Positions 59,448 through 64,000 of a stretch of DNA of 64,000 bases are shown here, in pieces. Every line of letters starts with the position of its first letter. Position 1 is the first letter of the stretch. Location: assembly GCF_003254395.2 (NCBI RefSeq), contig NC_037638.1:21901352-21965351 (forward strand). The letters run 5' to 3'. Under the pieces are notes generated by a model. The model saw only the letters and a program-made list of their open reading frames with translations, made no database searches and was not told the origin of the DNA. The DNA comes from Apis mellifera (lineage: Eukaryota > Arthropoda > Insecta > Hymenoptera > Apidae). The position numbers and the translations under genes are program-made.

Positions 59448-61379
59448 CCGTTTTAACGTCGATCTCTCCCTCCCCTTTGAAGGGAGCGGTGGTTCCAGGT
59501 TCCGCTCGTGAAACACCAGCGACGCGGCGTCCCCGCTCGCGGGACCGTAAAGTCGAAATATTTATTTCGAATGCGGCTTGTAAAGTAAGCGGGGCCCCGC
59601 CATTACAAGTCATTTTCATGGGGCCCCCGAGATCAAACGAGCTGATATTTACGTTCTATGCCTTTATACCTCGTGCGTCCACCGCGTGGCCGCGAACCGC
59701 GAGACTCGAATCCATTCCCGTCCACCGATTTCGGGACCGAGGATCTCGGCTAAACGGCAGAAAAATTGCCCGGCTTTCCCCCACGACCATAATTAAAAAC
59801 CCTCTCCGCTTGATATCCCGATATTTTTTTGCGATTCGCTCCGAGGAATGGAAGATTTTCGGGAAACGAATTTTTAAAAGAGAAGAATGTTAGAGAAAGA
59901 TTGGAGAAAGTCGAGGATCGAATTCGTGCTTAAAAATTCTAATTCCAAAATCTTGATTATGATCAAATTGTATAATTATTTGAGTCGTCAGAGAAGAGCG
60001 TATTTTTTCTTTTCATTAAATTTTGTTTCGCAAAGGATGCGTAAAGAGAAAAAGATTTCGAGGATAAGATGTTTAAAAATTGGGCTCCTTGGAAGGAAAA
60101 TCGGGTTTTACGAGGCGCATCCAAATTGCTCGTTCTTGTATTCATTTTTTCCCGCGCTCGCGATCCGCGGAGCAAATTTTTCTCGGTATTATCGCGCGGG
60201 ACGTGCGTCGATTCGTGTCCTCTCTGCCTCTCGCTTCCTCCTTCGTCTATCTCCGAATCGCACACGCTCGCGATCACTCTGCGCACGTGTTTCACCGGGG
60301 AGAAGACGGTTTTTCTCCGCTTTTCCCGGGGAAAAGTGGTTCGAGATGACGAACAGCCCCCGCGTGCGGTCTGCCTCGAAGCCTCGTGTTATCTCGCGAA
60401 ATTGTCTTCGGGGCTCCGGAACAGTTTCGAGGTCCGCCACGCGTCAGCGAAAATATTCTCCCCTCGAAATTTACTCGAAAATCGATCTCCTCCTCGCCGC
60501 TTTTTTTCTTTCTCGAGAGAAACTGTTTGCTTTATCTAATTAGACGCGACGGGACGAGTTCGATCTCCTCCAAACTCGTTTCGCGTTGATACACTAATCA
60601 CGCGTATGGTAACGTATTTTCGTGAGATATCGCGAGGGGGAGATCTCACGTCGGGGAGTAATTTCCCCGTACGCCGATATATTTTACGCGCGTGCCCTGA
60701 CCCGAAGATTGCCTCGAAACCGTCCCGTCCTTTCTTCCTCCTCGATGGCCTTCCACCACCTTCTCGGCTCGGACCTTGAACACGCTCGTCCTCTCCTTCC
60801 GGCTTCTTAAGCAGCAGCCCGTGAGAGGGACACTCGCCGATGGAATTCGTAAGGAACTCTTTCTCCTTCTCCCTCTCCCATCGATTCTTCCCTCCCATCT
60901 TGTCCTCCTATCTCACCCCTTCCCCACCCCCCTTTCTCTCCAATCTTGATGATAGAGTCTGCCCTCGTCCGTTTCCGTTTTTCCGCAACTGAGCGAGAAT
61001 AGAATCGCAAATAGGAAATTTCCGTGATTCACGGAACGAGGTTTAGTTTAGGGAATCGAGAGTCACGCGAGTGTGGTGGTGGTGGCGACATTCCGACACG
61101 GAATTTGCCTTATTCAACGCGCCACTTGGACGATTTCGAGTTCGATTAGGCGGAATGATGTCGCCACTTTAAGAGGAAGAAGAGTTGCACATCTGCGGTG
61201 GATGGGCGCAACGAAGGAAGGTGTTCGTTCTTCGGATTTTTGGCCCAACAGCTGCTTACCTGGCGAGCTTTCGGTTTGAAAATAAAGAAGGGAATAAAGA
61301 GGGGGATGAGAAGGGTGGATCCGAGCGAATGAGATTCGAAATTATTATCTCGCGCATCGATGATAACTTTAACCGTTAA

Positions 61380-61680
61380 TTCGGACGGATAATTTGAGGA
61401 AGTAGTAAAAAAAAATTCGAGAGAGAGATAATTTCTGATAAAAGAAGATATAGGTTTATGTAAAAACTTGTTGGAAGTCTATATTGATACAGGTTGTGCA
61501 ACTACATTTTTTATATTATAGGAACAGTTTAATTTACAAATTTGTAAAAGTTATTTGAGAGGATGAGAGAGTTATTACGAATTTTTTTAAATAAATTTAC
61601 TCGAATCAAAGATACAAAATCTACTCTCAATCTATTTTTTAATCACGTGTAAAATAAAACGGTTTCCGGTGATTCGAGAA
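61380..61680. other. AT-rich island
   Basis: A 300-base segment with few CG dinucleotides and many A and T runs, contrasting with its CpG-rich flanks. No ORF of note, no terminal repeats and no recognised element. Confidence 0.35.
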
Positions 61681-62014
61681 ACTCGATTATAATTCGAATA
61701 ATTTCATTCATCGTAACACAATTCCTCGAACGACGAACACGAAATTATCCCCCTCGTTGAAACGAAAAATTCCATTGAAACGAGGCACGAGAGACAGAGG
61801 TTATTTTCTTTCCCCCCCTCCGTTACTTAACCTAACACTTTTCCCATCGATCTTCTTCTCGGAAGAAAGCTATATCGGATCGATATAAGCGGATTCAAAT
61901 TCGCTCGAAGAATGATCGCGATATTTTTTCTTCTCATTGATAAAAAGGACAAGTTGAACGATAAAAGAATAGCGCGTGCCGGTGATGGGTGAGGTGAAGA
62001 TGGAGCGAGATACG

Positions 62015-62039
62015 TATATATATATATATATATATATAC
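62015..62039. repeat. (TA)n microsatellite
   Basis: Twelve TA units. Confidence 0.93.
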
Positions 62040-62376
62040 ACGTCAGGAAAGTTTGACCGGCTTCATTCCCGGAATATCCCGCGGAAACGGAGGATTAATT
62101 CTCTGTCGGAAGTTTCTGACGTCTCGAACGTCGGGGGTCGGGGAGAAGCGTTTAAAGTATTATCCCAGAGACGGTTTCCCGATGCCCGGGCTCCGCCACG
62201 CTGTCCGGGAACGGCGGAATATCGAGGAGGCGACCGCACCCCCTGATATCGGCCAATTTATCCGAGAATAACGCTTTAAAGCGTGCCGGTTAAGGGGGAG
62301 AGGAGGAGGGGAAAGAACGAATGTTCGTTCTCTCGCGAGGAATGGAATTCGTTTTCCCCGCGATGGATCGATCCGA

Positions 62377-62399
62377 GGACGACAACGACGACGACGACG
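62377..62399. repeat. (GAC)n microsatellite
   Basis: About seven GAC/ACG triplets with one AAC. It encodes an Asp run in the chance ORF that crosses it. Confidence 0.88.
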
Positions 62400-62948
62400 T
62401 TGAAATGTTGTCGACGATCGCTTGGTTTGATCGCCGCCGTTATTGTAGTTTCGACGAATGGGGGAGGGGATACCGAGAAACACGATTTTTACATTACACG
62501 GAAGGAACAATCGAAAGAATTCGAGACGTTATATTTTTTTTAGATCGGATTAGATTTTTTTTGTTACGAATGTCGATGGATTTCAAAGATAAATCGGGAA
62601 ATCGTTGAATCATTTTCTTCTTCTTTGAATCCTCGATGAAAATGGAGAATCGCGCGTAATTGAAATTCAAGGAATACAAGTAGATGTAGGATACAAAAGA
62701 ATCGTTCATCGAATAAAATTCTACCCGATTTTTCGAATCTAGAAATGTAGAAAAAATGATTTCAATTTCGTTTCGCAAATTCGAGACATTCCCAACTGTG
62801 GTTTTAACGAACGCAAAAATGCTTCTCGTGTAAATCACACCTCCGCTGGGTTAATTAAAACGGTTTTTTCCGTTGAAAATTTTGCGGAACGGCCGCGCCT
62901 TCGTCGTTCCGCGAAACGGTACCAGCGCTAATAAACCGTTTTTGCAAC

Positions 62949-62967
62949 AGAGAGAGAGAGAGAGAGG
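62949..62967. repeat. (GA)n microsatellite
   Basis: About nine GA units. Confidence 0.9.
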
Positions 62968-63197
62968 GACGCGAGTTATCGTGGCCATTTCCCAGCGTCT
63001 TGGGAGCTGGAATGGTTGGAAAAACGGGGGGATAGAGGCCTTTGCCTTTCCTACAGGGGATAATGCCAACCCATATCCGGTTGGAACGTGCGAATCCCGC
63101 GACACCTGCGCCAACCTCGAACGCGGTTGATCGCGGCAATCATCGAGGAACGACGATTGCGGACAACCGCCCGTCCAGTCTTCTTCTAGGAAATCGG

Positions 63198-63215
63198 CGT
63201 CACGTGAACGTGACG
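63198..63215. promoter_or_regulatory. inverted repeat with E-box core
   Basis: CGTCACGTGAACGTGACG: 8-bp perfect arms around GA, with the left arm holding CACGTG, the canonical E-box of bHLH proteins such as Myc/Max or Clock/Cycle. A regulatory role is inference from motif form only. Confidence 0.35.
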
Positions 63216-64000
63216 GCTCGAATATGCTCGAGTCACGACGCCGGAAATGTGGAAATCCGTCTGAATCTGTTTGTTGGAAGATTACCAAGCACGAGTCATT
63301 TCTCCGCTCCTACAGTTCTTTCCTTTCTTTTCTTTTTTTCTCCCCTTTTGCCACGATGGAGTGGAAACGGATGGGCAAGAAGGGCAAAAACCTTGAGTTT
63401 TTTTTTTTAACTCGTGATTAAATGCGAAGTGGAAGCGAAGTTGGATTCGAATAATAAACGAGATAATCGTTAGAAAAAAGATTTCAAGATTTATCGCGCT
63501 TTAACACTTGGAATACTTTTTACTCGGTCTTTTTTAAATTATCTTCCATCGCGTTCGATCTCTACACGAATTACCCTTATGGTTCCTCCAATATCGGGAG
63601 ATACTATCGTCGTTATCAATCACCGATGTCGCCACTCTCATCAATTCCCCGAGCGCTCGCCTCTCCATTTACCTGATCTGTCTACATCCTTCTCCGGCCT
63701 CCGCCGGGAGACAGTTTATCCTTAAGAAGGTCCATCCGCAGGCTGAAAGAATTAAAACGCGCGAGAAGCGCGAGGGGTGGGGCGCTTAATCGACCGTGGA
63801 AATGGCTCGATCCTTTCAAAGTGAATTTTCACGATCACCTCTCTTCCTCCTCCCATCAATTCGAGAAAAAAGAGAGGACGGAGAAACGCGACGCTACTTA
63901 AGGTCGAAAAGATTACCCAACCGCGCGCGTAGACCTAGGCCCCCCACCACCCTCGAAATCCTCGGCTGGGCAACGGCGAAATGAGACTCAAATTAAAAAC

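Larger units (their letters stand above)
59450..64000. other. non-coding stretch, right end
   Basis: No gene is supported. Several overlapping frames on both strands at 59880-60590 are dense in Arg, Ser and Phe and match chance expectation. 61380-61680 is an AT-rich, CpG-poor island. TA (62015), GAC (62377), GA (62949) and T (63408-63416) tracts follow. The final 500 bases are balanced and unremarkable. Confidence 0.6.

Noticed and set aside
59887..60543. 218-codon plus-strand ORF
   Set aside because: It is accompanied by two other open forward frames and several antisense ones in the same interval. Its Arg/Ser/Phe bias matches the TCG/CGC/TTT-rich composition rather than a protein.
1..64000. 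tRNA, rRNA, snRNA or known microRNA genes
   Set aside because: GGTTCGA-like words (for example near 1660 and 75) were checked, but no cloverleaf with matching A box was seen. No well-known insect microRNA seed-and-hairpin was recognised. A covariance-model search would be decisive.
1..64000. CRISPR array, operon or prokaryotic system
   Set aside because: No regularly spaced identical repeats with unique spacers. The tandem units at 28 and 31 kb are contiguous and diverged, there are no Shine-Dalgarno-led gene series, and microsatellite density is eukaryotic.
1..64000. mariner, piggyBac or other transposon ends
   Set aside because: No paired terminal inverted repeats next to TA or TTAA duplications and no transposase motif were seen in any frame. 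Very decayed copies cannot be excluded by eye.

Overview
This window looks like non-coding DNA from a eukaryotic nuclear genome, most probably an insect. A hymenopteran (bee, ant or wasp) is my best guess, but I cannot fix the species. The reasons are compositional. Base content is balanced. CpG is strikingly frequent outside any gene (TCGA, CGCG and CGATCG words recur throughout). Microsatellites of GA, TA, GGA, GAA, GATA and TTTC type are dense, and TAAT-rich, repeat-free stretches lie between them. Nothing resembles a bacterial operon, a phage, a plasmid or a CRISPR array. I recognise no known protein domain, rRNA, tRNA, known microRNA or transposase. The stretch is best read as a gene desert or the inside of a very long intron.

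Open reading frames are numerous but mostly what chance allows in this composition (a rough estimate is several dozen over 100 codons in six frames of 64 kb). The two longest have simple explanations. One runs through a 160-bp minisatellite (28416-28862) that is open in every frame. The other runs antisense through a purine-rich degenerate tandem array (about 31140-31900). Two short forward-strand ORFs follow plausible splice acceptors and read more like protein: 7301-7477 and 45762-45984. They are offered as low-confidence terminal exons, with no function assigned.

Layout. 1-7.2 kb: repeat-free blocks alternating with GA, GGA, C and T tracts. 7.2-7.5 kb: first candidate exon, then a repeat-poor block to about 8 kb. 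8-19 kb: similar non-coding sequence with T tracts and GAAC/TTTATTCA microsatellites. 19-20.8 kb: more AT-rich. 21.1-22 kb: a diverged 41-bp element present twice. 23-27.5 kb: dyads and many microsatellites (GATA, TA, TTA, CTC). 28.4-28.9 kb: minisatellite. 31.1-32 kb: purine array. 34-34.6 kb and 61.4-61.7 kb: AT-rich islands. 45.7-47.4 kb: second candidate exon followed by an apparently duplicated regulatory-like module (motifs P-Q-P-Q-P). 57.5 and 58.4 kb: another diverged repeated element. The right end is ordinary non-coding sequence.

I did not find an undescribed biological system. The strongest leads are the repeated P/Q module at 46.07-47.34 kb, the purine array at 31 kb, the minisatellite at 28.4 kb and the two candidate exons. 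All comparisons were made by eye and need alignment, transcript and conservation data.
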